From CAUJIW01 sp963205175 (GTDB lineage Bacteria > Pseudomonadota > Alphaproteobacteria > Sphingomonadales > Sphingomonadaceae): DNA of 64,000 nt. The notes below the pieces were generated by a model, which was not told the DNA's origin, ran no database searches, and saw only the letters and a list, made by a program, of their open reading frames with translations. Below, one piece after another: positions 31,390 to 40,439 of the stretch. Every line of letters begins with the position of its first letter. Position 1 is the stretch's first letter. Both the position numbers and the translations under genes were made by a program. Location: the NCBI GenBank assembly GCA_041060555.1, contig JBEUDS010000013.1; one strand, 5' to 3'.

Positions 31390-32739
31390 ATGCCGCGCAC
31401 ACAGTCATTCATGATCAGCCGTCCACTCTCGCGTGGACTCATGCTCGCGGCCGTGGCCGGCATCGTGCCGCTGGCGACGCCGGCGCTGGCGCAGGACATC
31501 TCGGAGGCCGATGCGGAGCGGGCGATGCTGCAGGCGCAGCTCGACGCCCTGCAGGAGCAGATCAAGGACCTCAGTGCCCGGCTGGCCAAGGCCGAGAAGG
31601 CCACCAGCTGGAAGGGCGCGCCGCAGCAAGCCGGCGGCGGGTTCGATTTCAAGATGCGCGGTCGCATACAATATGACATGGGCACGGCGAGCAGCGGCGC
31701 CCAGGGTGACGATAAGCTCCCGGCCGCCGACCAGCCGGCGTTCAACAGCGATTTCCGCCGTCTGATCTTCGGCGCCGCCGGCAGTCTGCCGGGTGGCTTC
31801 AAGTACAAGGCGGACTTCGATTTCGCCGGCAGCAAGGTGAATTACGAGGATGTCATCCTCACCTGGGCGCCGGCTGACTCGCCGTTCAGCGTCACGCTGG
31901 GCAACCATTACAGCTTTTCCGGCCTGGAGACGATGACCAGCTCCGGCGCCATTACCTTCATCGAACGCAGCCAGGCCAACGAGGCGTTCAATCACAGCCG
32001 GCGGCTGGGCGTCTCGGCGGGCTTCGCCCAGGGCGATTTCATGGTCAATGCCGGCGTGTTCCCGGATTGGACCGGATCTTCGACGCCCAATGGCGCGATC
32101 CCCGGTGTGGCTGACGACTCGCTGGTGATCGGCGCCCGCGCCGTTTACTCGCCGAAGCTCGGTGAGAACCAGCTCCACGTCGGTGTGAACTATCAGCACC
32201 GCGAGAACGACGACACCAAGCATACCAATCAATACAAGACCCGGCCGTTCACCCGTGTCACCGATACCCGGCTGGCCGACACCGGCGGTCTCACCGCCGA
32301 TGGCGATGCGGTATACGGCGCTGAGCTGGCGGGTGTGTTCGGGCCTCTCTATGCGGCCGGCGAGTATCAGCGGCTGACGGTCAGTGGCTCCAATCTCGCC
32401 AACAGGCCGTCGTTCAGCAGCTGGTACGTCGAAGGCGGCTACGTGCTGACCGGCGAGTCCCGTGGCTACAAGAACGGAGCCTGGCTGGCGCCCAAGGTCG
32501 CCAATCCGTTCGACAAGGGCGGGCCCGGCGCGATCCTGGTCTCCGCCCGCATCGACCAGCTGGACCTCAATGACGGCACGGTGCTCGGCGGCAAGCAGAC
32601 CGGCTATGGCCTGTCGATGACCTGGCTGCCGATCGACTATGTCAAGTTCCTGGCCCAGTATGTCCGGGTCGAGGCAACGAAGAACAGCGTCGACACCGAC
32701 GCCGACATCTTCGGCCTGCGGGCGCAGGTCGAATGGTAG
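31390..32739 (+). CDS. Phosphate-selective porin O/P family protein
   Basis: The 449-residue outer-membrane protein has a signal peptide ending near 'ATPALAQD', a short coiled coil ('AMLQAQLDALQEQIKDLSAR') and a beta-barrel with the OprO/OprP pattern: 'FKMRGRIQYD', 'DFRRLIFGAAGSLPGGFKYK' and the terminal strand ending 'LRAQVEW' with an aromatic last residue. OprO/OprP porins take up phosphate or polyphosphate under starvation, and the Pho-box array upstream agrees. ATG 31390 is used; an internal ATG at 31411 would still leave a signal peptide. Ion selectivity cannot be read directly. Confidence 0.88.
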   Translation: MPRTQSFMISRPLSRGLMLAAVAGIVPLATPALAQDISEADAERAMLQAQLDALQEQIKDLSARLAKAEKATSWKGAPQQAGGGFDFKMRGRIQYDMGTASSGAQGDDKLPAADQPAFNSDFRRLIFGAAGSLPGGFKYKADFDFAGSKVNYEDVILTWAPADSPFSVTLGNHYSFSGLETMTSSGAITFIERSQANEAFNHSRRLGVSAGFAQGDFMVNAGVFPDWTGSSTPNGAIPGVADDSLVIGARAVYSPKLGENQLHVGVNYQHRENDDTKHTNQYKTRPFTRVTDTRLADTGGLTADGDAVYGAELAGVFGPLYAAGEYQRLTVSGSNLANRPSFSSWYVEGGYVLTGESRGYKNGAWLAPKVANPFDKGGPGAILVSARIDQLDLNDGTVLGGKQTGYGLSMTWLPIDYVKFLAQYVRVEATKNSVDTDADIFGLRAQVEW

Positions 32740-32803
32740 CGCGCGGGGCTGATCCGGCTGGAAGATATCGGGCTCGAACGACAGGGGTCTGACAGGAGTT
32801 CAG

Positions 32804-32830
32804 GGGGCGACGCCAGCGTGGCGCCGCCCC
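32804..32830. terminator. Bidirectional terminator, porin/yciA
   Basis: GGGGCGACGCC (32804-32814) and GGCGCCGCCCC (32820-32830) pair with one mismatch around AGCGT, in the 120-bp gap between convergent genes. TTGT follows on the plus strand. Confidence 0.6.
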
Positions 32831-32859
32831 TTGTCGTGCGTGCGGGCTGTCCGGTGGTT

Positions 32860-33252
32860 TCAGAGGTCGCCGGGCGCCAGATCGGGCCGGTCGACCGGGC
32901 GCGGGCGCTGGTTCTTGTCCAGTGCCACGAAGGTGAACACCCCCTCGGTGACCTTGAGTTCTTCCGGCGCCGAACGCCGTCGCGCCCAGACGTCGATCTG
33001 CACCGCCAGCGAGGTCCGGCCGACCCGGATGACCTTGGCGTAGAGCGACAGCACGTCGCCCAGCAGAATCGGCTTGTGGAAGGTCATGCTCTCGATGGCG
33101 ACGGTCGCCACCGGCCCCTGGGCGTGGGTATGAGCGGTCATGCCGCCGGCGATGTCCATCTGCGACAGAATCCAGCCGCCGAAGATATGGCCGTTCATGT
33201 TGATGTCGGCAGGGCGGGGGACCACCCGCAACACGGGATCACGCACTTCCAT
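32860..33252 (-). CDS. Acyl-CoA thioesterase, YciA type
   Basis: This 130-residue hotdog-fold enzyme hydrolyses acyl-CoA to free acid and CoA. The signature 'DINMNGHIFGGWILSQMD' matches YciA, where the N-x-x-G-x-x-F-G-G-W block holds catalytic residues; 'MTFHKPILLGDVLSLYAKV' is the second conserved strand. The start ATG 33252 ('MEVRDPVLRVV') has an AGGAGAGG site; the longer frame upstream is not supported. It is divergent from the CBS protein gene, sharing a 166-bp control region with an 11-bp inverted repeat. Confidence 0.9.
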   Translation of the reverse strand: MEVRDPVLRVVPRPADINMNGHIFGGWILSQMDIAGGMTAHTHAQGPVATVAIESMTFHKPILLGDVLSLYAKVIRVGRTSLAVQIDVWARRRSAPEELKVTEGVFTFVALDKNQRPRPVDRPDLAPGDL

Positions 33253-33303
33253 GGTTTGATGACCTCTCCTTGTCACGCCCCGGGTCCGCGCCGGGGGTCG
33301 GCG

Positions 33304-33352
33304 CGATTCGCGGGCCACTGATATGCACCCTTTCCTTTTGTCCCGCGAATCG
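33304..33352. promoter_or_regulatory. Inverted repeat in divergent promoter region
   Basis: CGATTCGCGGG (33304-33314) and CCCGCGAATCG (33342-33352) are perfect 11-bp complements separated by 27 bp, between the divergent yciA-like and CBS-protein genes. The spacing suits two operator half-sites or a long-loop hairpin. No known regulator is identified. Confidence 0.5.
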
Positions 33353-33418
33353 TGATCATCGCAAGATCAGTCGTGGTGTGGCGTAACCGTGGGCGAAACA
33401 AGCACAAGGAGAGGAGCC

Positions 33419-33847
33419 ATGACCATTGCGGCCATTCTGGCCCAGAAAGGCGGAGACGTTATCCTGGTATCCGAGGAGGCGGCGGTCAGCGCCGTGGTGG
33501 AAGTGCTGCACGCCCGGCGGATCGGCGCGGTCCTGGCGGTCGACGCCAACGACGATGTGACGGGCGTGGTTTCGGAACGCGACGTCATCCGTGGCCTCGC
33601 CACCCATGGCGCTTCGGTGTTGCAGCAGCCGGCACGCACCATCATGAGTTCGCCCGTCATCACCTGCCATCCGCGTGACCGGGTGCAGGACGCCATGGCG
33701 CTGATGACCAGCCGCCGCTTCCGCCACCTGCCGGTGGTGGCCGACGGCCAGTTGCTGGGCATCGTCTCCATCGGGGATCTGGTGAAGCGGCGGATCGAGG
33801 ATGCCGAGCACGAGGCCGAGGCGCTGAAGATCTACATCACCAGCTGA
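33419..33847 (+). CDS. Tandem CBS domain protein
   Basis: The 142-residue protein consists of two CBS domains, about residues 8-65 and 75-130, with the repeated pattern 'GAVLAVDANDDVTGVVSERD' and 'HLPVVADGQLLGIVSIGDLV'. Free-standing CBS pairs bind adenine nucleotides and act as energy sensors or regulate a partner protein. An AAGGAGAGG site precedes ATG 33419; the upstream frame extension starts at a GTG and is rejected. It is monocistronic and convergent with arfB. The partner is unknown. Confidence 0.9.
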   Translation: MTIAAILAQKGGDVILVSEEAAVSAVVEVLHARRIGAVLAVDANDDVTGVVSERDVIRGLATHGASVLQQPARTIMSSPVITCHPRDRVQDAMALMTSRRFRHLPVVADGQLLGIVSIGDLVKRRIEDAEHEAEALKIYITS

Positions 33848-33859
33848 CGGGGCGGTGTA

Positions 33860-34282
33860 CTAATCGGCCGGCGCGCCCTTGCGCCGCAGTGCCTTCACTG
33901 TGCCGCGCCGGGCCTTGTCATCGACGCGGCGGCGCTGGGAGGCACGCGTGGGCTTGGTCTCGCGCCGGACGGTCGGACGGTGGCTGGCCTCCTGTATCAT
34001 TGCCAGTAGCCGGGCCAGGGCATCCTCGCGGTTGCGTTCCTGGCTGCGGAAGCGCTGGGCCGTGATGACGATGACGCCGTCGTGTGTCATCCGCCGGCCG
34101 GCGATGGTGCGCAGCCGGTGAAACACGTCGTCGGGCAGATTGGGGGAGCGCGCGGCGTCGAAGCGGATCTGCACCGCGGTCGCCACCTTGTTGACGTTCT
34201 GGCCGCCTGGTCCCGAGGCGCGGATGAACGACTCCTCGATCTCGGCGTCGTCGATCCGGATGTGGCGTGTCACCTGCAGCAT
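33860..34282 (-). CDS. arfB: Ribosome-rescue peptidyl-tRNA hydrolase ArfB
   Basis: ArfB (YaeJ/ICT1) releases stalled peptides from ribosomes lacking a stop codon. The 140-residue protein has the GGQ motif at 26-28 in 'SGPGGQNVNKV' and a long basic C-terminal tail ('KPTRASQRRRVDDKARRGTV') that enters the empty mRNA channel. It lacks codon-recognition domains, which separates it from RF1. ATG 34282 is preferred over a TTG seven codons upstream. It is divergent from the Kef-type antiporter gene. With prfA and prmC, three release-related genes lie within 6 kb. Confidence 0.94.
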   Translation of the reverse strand: MLQVTRHIRIDDAEIEESFIRASGPGGQNVNKVATAVQIRFDAARSPNLPDDVFHRLRTIAGRRMTHDGVIVITAQRFRSQERNREDALARLLAMIQEASHRPTVRRETKPTRASQRRRVDDKARRGTVKALRRKGAPAD

Positions 34283-34362
34283 GAACGTTCCAGACTCCGG
34301 CAATATCGGACAGTGGCCATGTGCGCCATGGACATCGTTCGCTCAACCCTTAGGGTTGTGCC

Positions 34363-36177
34363 ATGAGCGCACCGCTTGATCCATCCGCCTTCAAGGAAAC
34401 CCTGATCGTACTCGGAGGGGCGGGGATCGTCATTCCCGTCTTCTACAAGCTCAAGATCAGTCCGGTGCTGGGCTTCATCCTGATCGGCATGGTGGTCGGG
34501 CCTTTCGGGCTTGGCGCCCTGGCGCACAGCATACCCTGGCTGGCCGCCGTCACCATCATCGACCGCTCGGAGATCGAGGCGGTGGCCGAACTGGGTGTGG
34601 TGCTGCTGCTGTTCATGATCGGGCTGGAGCTGTCGTTCGACCGCCTGATGGCGATGCGTCGGCTGGTGTTCGGCATGGGCCTGTCCCAGGTACTGCTCAG
34701 CGCCGCGATCATCGCCGGAATCACCGTGCTGTTCGGTCAGGCGTTTCGCACGGCGGTGGTGATCGGTCTGGCGCTGGCGGTGTCCTCGACCGCGATCATC
34801 GTTCAGGTATTGTCCGAGGAGAAGGCGCTGACCTCGGCCGTCGGTCGTTCCAGCTTCGCGGTGCTGCTGTTCCAGGACGTCGCGGTGGTGCCTATCCTGT
34901 TCGCGGTCAGCGTGCTGGCCAAGGGCAATAGCGGTTCCGCCATGGGCGAGCTGGGCGTGGCACTGGCCCAGGCGGCGATTGCCGTCGCCGTGCTGGTGCT
35001 GATCGGTCGCCGTCTGCTGCGCCCCCTCTATCGCATGGTGGCGGCGACCCGCAGCGAGGATCTGTTCATGGCCGCTTGCCTGCTGGTGGTGCTGGCGGCC
35101 AGCCTCACCACCGCGCTGGCCGGGCTGTCGATGGCGATGGGGGCGCTGATCGCCGGTCTGATGCTGGCGGAGACCGAGTATCGCCGGCAGGTCGAGGTCA
35201 CCATCGAGCCGTTCAAGGGGCTGATGCTGGGTGTGTTCCTGATCTCCATCGGCATGAGCATCGATCTGGGCCGGGTGGTCGCCCAGCCGCTGGCGGTCGG
35301 CGGCGCGGTACTGGGTCTGCTGGTGGTCAAGGGCGGCGTGGTCTTCGGCCTCGGTCGCCTGTTCCGGCTCGGCCGGCTGACCAGTCTGCGGGCGGGCCTG
35401 CTACTGGCACCGGGCGGCGAGTTCACGGTGGTGATCATCGGTCTGGCGACCACGCTGGGCCTGATCTCGCGCAAGGTCTCGGATTTCGTACTGATCATTG
35501 CCGTGTTGACCATGACGCTGATTCCCTTGCTGTTCCGGGCTGGCCGGCGGCTGGAGAAGCGGGCGGCGCCGGCGGTTGGCGCCAGTGATGAAACGCAGTT
35601 GCCGGAACCTGCCGCCGACGCGGCACGGGTCATTCTGGCCGGTTTCGGTCGCGTCGGCCGGGTCGTGGCGACGATGCTGGATGCCCATGACATTCCCTAT
35701 ATCGCCATCGACGCCGACGCCGAACTGGTGGCGCGCCAGCGCCGCGCCGGCCGCCACGTCTACTATGGCGACATCACCCGGCCGGATTTTCTCCGCCGGG
35801 CCGACCTCGCCCATACGCCGGCGCTGGTGGTGACAATGGATGACTCCGCCGCGGCTGACCGCATGGTGGCCATGGCGCGCGCCGAGCGACCAGACCTGCT
35901 GATCGTGGCGCGCGCGCGCAACGCCGATCACGCGGCCCACCTCTACCGGCTGGGGGTGACCGAGGCGGTGCCGGAGACGGTGGAGTCCAGCCTGCAGCTG
36001 TCGGAGACGCTGCTGGTCGAGCTGGGCGTACCGATGGGGCCGGTGATCGCCTCGATTCATGAGCGCCGCGCCCAGTTCCGTGCCGATATCCAGGCTTCCG
36101 CGCCGGATGCCGTCGTGCGCTTGCGGTCGCGCAGCCGGCTGCGTGACTATCAGGCGATGGCCGCCGGCGAGGAGTGA
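34363..36177 (+). CDS. CPA2 cation/proton antiporter, KefB/KefC type
   Basis: The 604-residue protein has about a dozen membrane helices in residues 1-395 of the Na/H-exchanger fold, then a cytoplasmic TrkA-N (RCK) domain whose NAD-binding glycine motif 'GFGRVG' lies at 427-432. Helices such as 'VVLLLFMIGLELSFDRLMAM' and 'VSSTAIIVQVLSEEKALTSA' match Kef/YbaL proteins. These export potassium in exchange for protons under control of nucleotide or glutathione adducts. No KefF/KefG ancillary subunit gene is adjacent. Glutathione gating is likely but not shown. Confidence 0.92.
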   Translation: MSAPLDPSAFKETLIVLGGAGIVIPVFYKLKISPVLGFILIGMVVGPFGLGALAHSIPWLAAVTIIDRSEIEAVAELGVVLLLFMIGLELSFDRLMAMRRLVFGMGLSQVLLSAAIIAGITVLFGQAFRTAVVIGLALAVSSTAIIVQVLSEEKALTSAVGRSSFAVLLFQDVAVVPILFAVSVLAKGNSGSAMGELGVALAQAAIAVAVLVLIGRRLLRPLYRMVAATRSEDLFMAACLLVVLAASLTTALAGLSMAMGALIAGLMLAETEYRRQVEVTIEPFKGLMLGVFLISIGMSIDLGRVVAQPLAVGGAVLGLLVVKGGVVFGLGRLFRLGRLTSLRAGLLLAPGGEFTVVIIGLATTLGLISRKVSDFVLIIAVLTMTLIPLLFRAGRRLEKRAAPAVGASDETQLPEPAADAARVILAGFGRVGRVVATMLDAHDIPYIAIDADAELVARQRRAGRHVYYGDITRPDFLRRADLAHTPALVVTMDDSAAADRMVAMARAERPDLLIVARARNADHAAHLYRLGVTEAVPETVESSLQLSETLLVELGVPMGPVIASIHERRAQFRADIQASAPDAVVRLRSRSRLRDYQAMAAGEE

Positions 36178-36210
36178 ACCAGGCCTGTCGCGCGGGCGGT
36201 CCCGGTCGGC

Positions 36211-38214
36211 TCAGCGGCAGCGCAGATCAGGCGCGGTGCCTTCCAGACGCAGCCGCTCGGTGATGGCGTCGAGCGCCACCACTTCCTGCTTCTCGTCCGA
36301 GCCCAGCCGGCGCACGGCGACCGTGCGTTCCTCGGCCTCGCGCTTGCCCACCACCAGCAGGTAGGGGACCTTGGCCAGGCTGTGCTCACGGACCTTGTAG
36401 TTGATCTTCTCGTTACGCACGTCCAGCTCTGCGCGCAGGCCGGCGGCCCTGAGTGCCGCCACCACGTCGGCGGCATAGGCGTCGGCGTCGGAGACGATGG
36501 TGGCGACCACCACCTGCACCGGCGCCAGCCACAGCGGGAAGCGGCCGGCATGGTGCTCGATCAGAATCCCGATGAAACGCTCGAACGTGCCCAGAATGGC
36601 CCGGTGCAACAACACCGGACGGTGACGTTCGCCGTCCTCGCCGATGTAGGACGCGTCCAGCCGCTCCGGCAGCACGGTGTCGGCCTGGATGGTGCCCACC
36701 TGCCAGGTGCGGCCGATGGCGTCGGTGAGGTGGAACTCAAGCTTGGGCGCGTAGAAGGCGCCTTCGCCCGGCAGTTCCTCCCAGCCATAAGCTGGCGTGT
36801 CGCGGCCGGCGGCACGCACGGCGTCGCGCAGCGTCTGCTCCGCTTTGTCCCACATGGCGTCGTCGCCGAAGCGCTTTTCCGGCCGCAGCGCCAGCTTGAT
36901 GGCGTAGTGCTCGAAACCCAGGTCCTTGTAGACCGAGTCCAGCAGGTCGCAGAAGTCGCGGATCTCGTCGATCAGCTGATCCTCGCGGACGAAGATGTGG
37001 GCGTCGTCCTGGGTGAACTGGCGTACCCGCATGATGCCGTGCAGCGCGCCATGGGGCTCGTTGCGGTGGCAGCAGCCGAATTCGGCCAGACGCAGCGGCA
37101 GGTCGCGGTAGCTCTTGATGCCCTGGCGGAAGATCAGCACGTGCGCCGGGCAGTTCATCGGCTTCAGGGCCATCAGGTCGGCGGCACCGGAGAGTACGGG
37201 CGCATCCTCCTCGGTGCCGGGGATCTCGTCGGGCACCACGAACATGTTCTCACGGTATTTGCCCCAGTGACCGGACTGTTCCCACTGGCGGGCGTCCATC
37301 AGCTGCGGCGTCTTGACCTCGACATAGCCGGCGGCATCCTGCCGGCGGCGCATATAGGCCTCCAGCTGCCGCCACAGGATATAGCCCTTGGGGTGCCAGA
37401 ACACCGAGCCCTGTGCCTCCGACTGGAGGTGAAACAGGTTCATCTCCTGGCCGATCTTGCGGTGGTCGCGCTTGGCGGCCTCCTCCAGCCGGGTGAGGTG
37501 CTCGTCGAGCTGCTTCTTGGTCAGCCAGCCGGTGCCGTAGATGCGGCTGAGCATGGCGTTGTTCTGGTCGCCGCGCCAGTAGGCGCCGGAAACGCGGGTC
37601 AGCTTGAAGGCGTCGACCGGCACCTTGGCCGTCGAGGCCAGGTGCGGCCCGCGGCACATGTCCAGCCAGTCGTCGCCCGACCAGTAGACGGTGAGTTCGT
37701 CGCCATCCGGCAGTTCGGCGGCCCATTGCGCCTTGAACGTCTCGCCCTGCTCCTGCCAGCGGCGGATCAGGTCCTCGCGGCGCCACACCTCGCGCCGGAG
37801 CGGCTTGTCGGCGCGGATGATGCGGCGCATCTCCTCCTCGATCGCCGGCAGATCCTCCTCGGTGAAGGCACGATCGCGCGGCGCGAAGTCGTAGTAGAAG
37901 CCGTCGTCGGTGGCCGGCCCGAAGGTGATCTGGGTGCCGGGGAACAGGCTTTGCACGGCTTCCGCCAGAATGTGCGCATAGTCGTGGCGCACCAGCTCCA
38001 GCGCGTCCTTCTCGTCGCGGGCGGTGACGATGGCCAGCTGGACGTCACGCTCCAGCGGCCGGTTGATGTCCCACAGCGTGCCGTCGACGCGGGCGGCCAG
38101 CGCCGCCTTGGCGAGGCCGGCGCCGATGCTGGCCGCGACGTCGGCCGCCGTCGTCCCGCGCGGCAGCTCTCGCTGCGAGCCATCGGGGAGCGTTACGCGG
38201 ATCATCTCGGGCAT
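36211..38214 (-). CDS. thrS: Threonyl-tRNA synthetase
   Basis: This 667-residue class II enzyme charges tRNA-Thr. It has an N-terminal TGS domain ('MIRVTLPDGSQRELPRGTTA'), an editing domain with 'HDYAHILAEAV' and 'MCRGPHLAS', and the catalytic core with zinc-site blocks 'LMALKPMNCPAHVLIFRQG' and 'HHAGRFPLWLAPVQ'. ATG 38214 is chosen because AGGATGG lies at the right distance; a TTG and ATGs at 38223 and 38205 are alternatives. The 5' region contains three perfect 65-bp repeats, an uncommon arrangement for a synthetase leader. Confidence 0.97.
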   Translation of the reverse strand: MPEMIRVTLPDGSQRELPRGTTAADVAASIGAGLAKAALAARVDGTLWDINRPLERDVQLAIVTARDEKDALELVRHDYAHILAEAVQSLFPGTQITFGPATDDGFYYDFAPRDRAFTEEDLPAIEEEMRRIIRADKPLRREVWRREDLIRRWQEQGETFKAQWAAELPDGDELTVYWSGDDWLDMCRGPHLASTAKVPVDAFKLTRVSGAYWRGDQNNAMLSRIYGTGWLTKKQLDEHLTRLEEAAKRDHRKIGQEMNLFHLQSEAQGSVFWHPKGYILWRQLEAYMRRRQDAAGYVEVKTPQLMDARQWEQSGHWGKYRENMFVVPDEIPGTEEDAPVLSGAADLMALKPMNCPAHVLIFRQGIKSYRDLPLRLAEFGCCHRNEPHGALHGIMRVRQFTQDDAHIFVREDQLIDEIRDFCDLLDSVYKDLGFEHYAIKLALRPEKRFGDDAMWDKAEQTLRDAVRAAGRDTPAYGWEELPGEGAFYAPKLEFHLTDAIGRTWQVGTIQADTVLPERLDASYIGEDGERHRPVLLHRAILGTFERFIGILIEHHAGRFPLWLAPVQVVVATIVSDADAYAADVVAALRAAGLRAELDVRNEKINYKVREHSLAKVPYLLVVGKREAEERTVAVRRLGSDEKQEVVALDAITERLRLEGTAPDLRCR

Positions 38215-38255
38215 CGGGGCCATCCTAAAGTTCAACGGGCCGGCACCCTATAGCA

Positions 38256-38443
38256 GCCTGGTCGTTTGCGAGGGAAGCCGGGAAGCGGCCTCGCGGGCGT
38301 GAATCAGGCTGCCAGTTCTGGCCTGGTCGTTTGCGAGGGAAGCCGGGAAGCGGCCTCGCGGGCGTGAATCAGGCTGCCAGTTCTGGCCTGGTCGTTTGCG
38401 AGGGAAGCCGGGAAGCGGCCTCGCGGGCGTGAATCAGGCTGCC
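38256..38443. repeat. Three perfect tandem 65-bp repeats upstream of thrS
   Basis: A 65-bp unit starting CCTGGTCGTTTGCGAGGG repeats at 38257, 38322 and 38387. The third copy is cut short at 38443, and I see no mismatches. Each unit holds GCGAGGG...CCTCGC (for example 38268-38294) with inner GCCG/CGGC pairing, a strong stem-loop, plus CCAG-TT-CTGG at the junctions. The array lies in the thrS promoter/leader and just downstream of the DUF481 gene. It was probably made by recent tandem duplication. Confidence 0.95.
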
Positions 38444-38460
38444 CGCTCAGGATTTGCGGC

Positions 38461-39429
38461 TCAGTAGTTGTAAACCACCGAGAAGCGCGTCGTGGTGTCC
38501 GTGCGGGCGAGATCCGCGATCGGGTCCGACTCGTGGATCACGTCGTAGGACAGCCGGGCCGACACCGCGCCGATCAGTTTGCTCGTCAGTGATGATGTGG
38601 CGGTATAGGTGTTGGAGCCGTCGAGCACCAGGGCCGCCACCTGGGCGAATTCCACCGCCGGGTGGATCTGCCAGCGGTAGGACAGCGCGCCGCGACCGGC
38701 GATCTCGTTTTCGCGGCTGCCATCGACGAAGCGGATCTGACGGAAGGCAGGACCGGCGGTCAGGTTGAGTGTCATTGTCTCCCGGTCGAGCGGGCGATAG
38801 CCGACGCCGACGGACTCGGTGAAACGCCGGCTGTAACCGGCGAAACGGTCCCGCTCCCAGCCCACCAGGCCGTACAGCGACAGGGGGCCGTCGAATTTGT
38901 AATCGAACTGCAAGTCGGCCAGCGTGCGGGCTCGGGTGAGTTCGCCGTCGCTCTTCTTGCGATCGAGCAGGGCGTTGAGCTTGTGCCGCCAGCGGTCGCT
39001 TTCGCGGCTGGCGGTGCCCTTCAGCAGCAGGCCGACGTCCTTGCTGTTACCGGTGGAGCGGCTGGCCCCTGCCTCCAGGGTGCCGGTCCAGTCGGCCAGC
39101 CAGCCACGATCCGGAGCCGGTTCCGGCGCTTGCGGGGCCTCGTCGGCCGTGGCGACCACGACGGGCGTTGACTGCGCCCTCACGCCGGCGAGGCTGGCGA
39201 CCAGCGTGTCGATCTCCGCCAGCGACCGCGGGTTGGTGGCGCGGGCCACCGACGTCACGACGTCGAGCTTGGCGGCGTCGCCGCTGGCCGCGCGGATCAT
39301 CGCCGCCACTGGCTCCGGCAACGGGTCGGCGTGTGCCGGCGTCGTGCAGATCGCGGCCACGAGGCTGGCGGCGATGCCGGTGCCGCACAGGGATTGGAAG
39401 AGATGCGGGCCGGGCGTAACGCGGCGCAT
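38461..39429 (-). CDS. DUF481 (YdiY-like) outer-membrane protein
   Basis: The 322-residue protein starts with a signal peptide ('MRRVTPGPHLFQSLCGTG...', cleavage near 'TTPAHAD'), then a helical linker of about 90 residues and a DUF481 beta-barrel: 'LEAGASRSTGNSKDVGLLLK', 'ADLQFDYKFDGPLSLYGLVG' and a last strand ending 'RFSVVYNY'. DUF481 proteins are salt-induced outer-membrane proteins of unknown function. ATG 39429 has an AAGGA stretch; the TTG-started extension is rejected. The gene ends directly at the triple-repeat array. Confidence 0.82.
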   Translation of the reverse strand: MRRVTPGPHLFQSLCGTGIAASLVAAICTTPAHADPLPEPVAAMIRAASGDAAKLDVVTSVARATNPRSLAEIDTLVASLAGVRAQSTPVVVATADEAPQAPEPAPDRGWLADWTGTLEAGASRSTGNSKDVGLLLKGTASRESDRWRHKLNALLDRKKSDGELTRARTLADLQFDYKFDGPLSLYGLVGWERDRFAGYSRRFTESVGVGYRPLDRETMTLNLTAGPAFRQIRFVDGSRENEIAGRGALSYRWQIHPAVEFAQVAALVLDGSNTYTATSSLTSKLIGAVSARLSYDVIHESDPIADLARTDTTTRFSVVYNY

Positions 39430-39645
39430 GGCGATATCCTTGACTTCTCGGGGAGCGGTACCCGATTGCGCGGGGCGCTGCGTGATTGCCAAGTCTAGGC
39501 GGAGCAGGTGGCCCAGGGCAAGGTCATCACGGTGGGCTGGCTATGCAGCCGCTCCCATCTGGTGCCCGGTCCGTCGTGTCACTATCGTCATCGACCTTGG
39601 TTACTTGCCGGCTGGCGCCGGCATGATGGACGGGAGCGACAAGTG

Positions 39646-40422
39646 ATGATGCGCGATCCGGCGACGGCTGACATCCAGCGGCTCGACCGCGGCGACGGCG
39701 TGGCGCTGGCCTACCGCCGCCAGCCCGGCGACGGCCCGACGGTGGTGTTCCTGCACGGCTTCATGTCGGACATGGGCGGCGGCAAGGCCGAGGCGCTGGC
39801 GGGCCATCTGGCGGCACGCGGCCAGGCCTATGTCCGGCTCGACTGCTCCGGCCATGGCGCCTCCGGCGGCGCCTTCACCGACGGCACCATCGGCCGCTGG
39901 CGCGACGACGTGCTGGCGGTGCTGGACGCGGCCACCACCGGGCCGCTGCTGCTGGTGGGGTCCAGCATGGGTGGCTGGCTGGCGCTGCTGGTGGCGCTGG
40001 CCCGACCGGAGCGGGTGGCGGGCCTGGTGCTGCTGGCGGCGGCGCCGGACTTCACCGACTGGGGACTGTTCGCCTCGCTCGACGAGGCGCAGCAGGCGCG
40101 GCTGGCCCGCGATGGCCAGGTGGCGGTACCCAGCGCCTATGGCCCCGACCCCTATGTCTATACCCGCGCCCTGTTCGAGGATGGCGCCCGCCACCGGCTG
40201 CTCGACAAGCCGATCCCCTTTGCCGGCCCGGTGCGGCTGTTGCAGGGCCAGCGCGACCCGGACGTGCCATGGCGGCTGGCGCTCGACATCGCCGACCGGC
40301 TGACCAGCGACGACGTGCGCATCCAGCTGCTCAAGGATGGTGACCACCGGCTGTCGCGCGAGGCCGATCTCGCCCTGCTGTGCGCCACCGTCGACGAGCT
40401 GACGGCGACTCTGCGCGGCTGA
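39646..40422 (+). CDS. Alpha/beta hydrolase, ABHD10-like
   Basis: The 258-residue serine hydrolase has the oxyanion block 'VVFLHGFMSDMGGGKAEAL', the nucleophile elbow 'GSSMGG' with Ser107, a likely acid in 'LLQGQRDPDVPW' and the catalytic histidine in 'LLKDGDHRLSR'. The layout resembles mitochondrial ABHD10, a protein depalmitoylase/glucuronidase relative, and its bacterial homologues. It should act in the cytoplasm because no signal peptide is present. The GGGAG site favours ATG 39646 (a second ATG follows directly). The next gene begins 17 bp downstream. The substrate is unknown. Confidence 0.85.
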   Translation: MMRDPATADIQRLDRGDGVALAYRRQPGDGPTVVFLHGFMSDMGGGKAEALAGHLAARGQAYVRLDCSGHGASGGAFTDGTIGRWRDDVLAVLDAATTGPLLLVGSSMGGWLALLVALARPERVAGLVLLAAAPDFTDWGLFASLDEAQQARLARDGQVAVPSAYGPDPYVYTRALFEDGARHRLLDKPIPFAGPVRLLQGQRDPDVPWRLALDIADRLTSDDVRIQLLKDGDHRLSREADLALLCATVDELTATLRG

Positions 40423-40439
40423 CCTGCTACACCGGCGGC

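Noticed and set aside
38256..38443. CRISPR array
   Set aside because: The 65-bp units are contiguous with no unique spacers and no cas genes are near.
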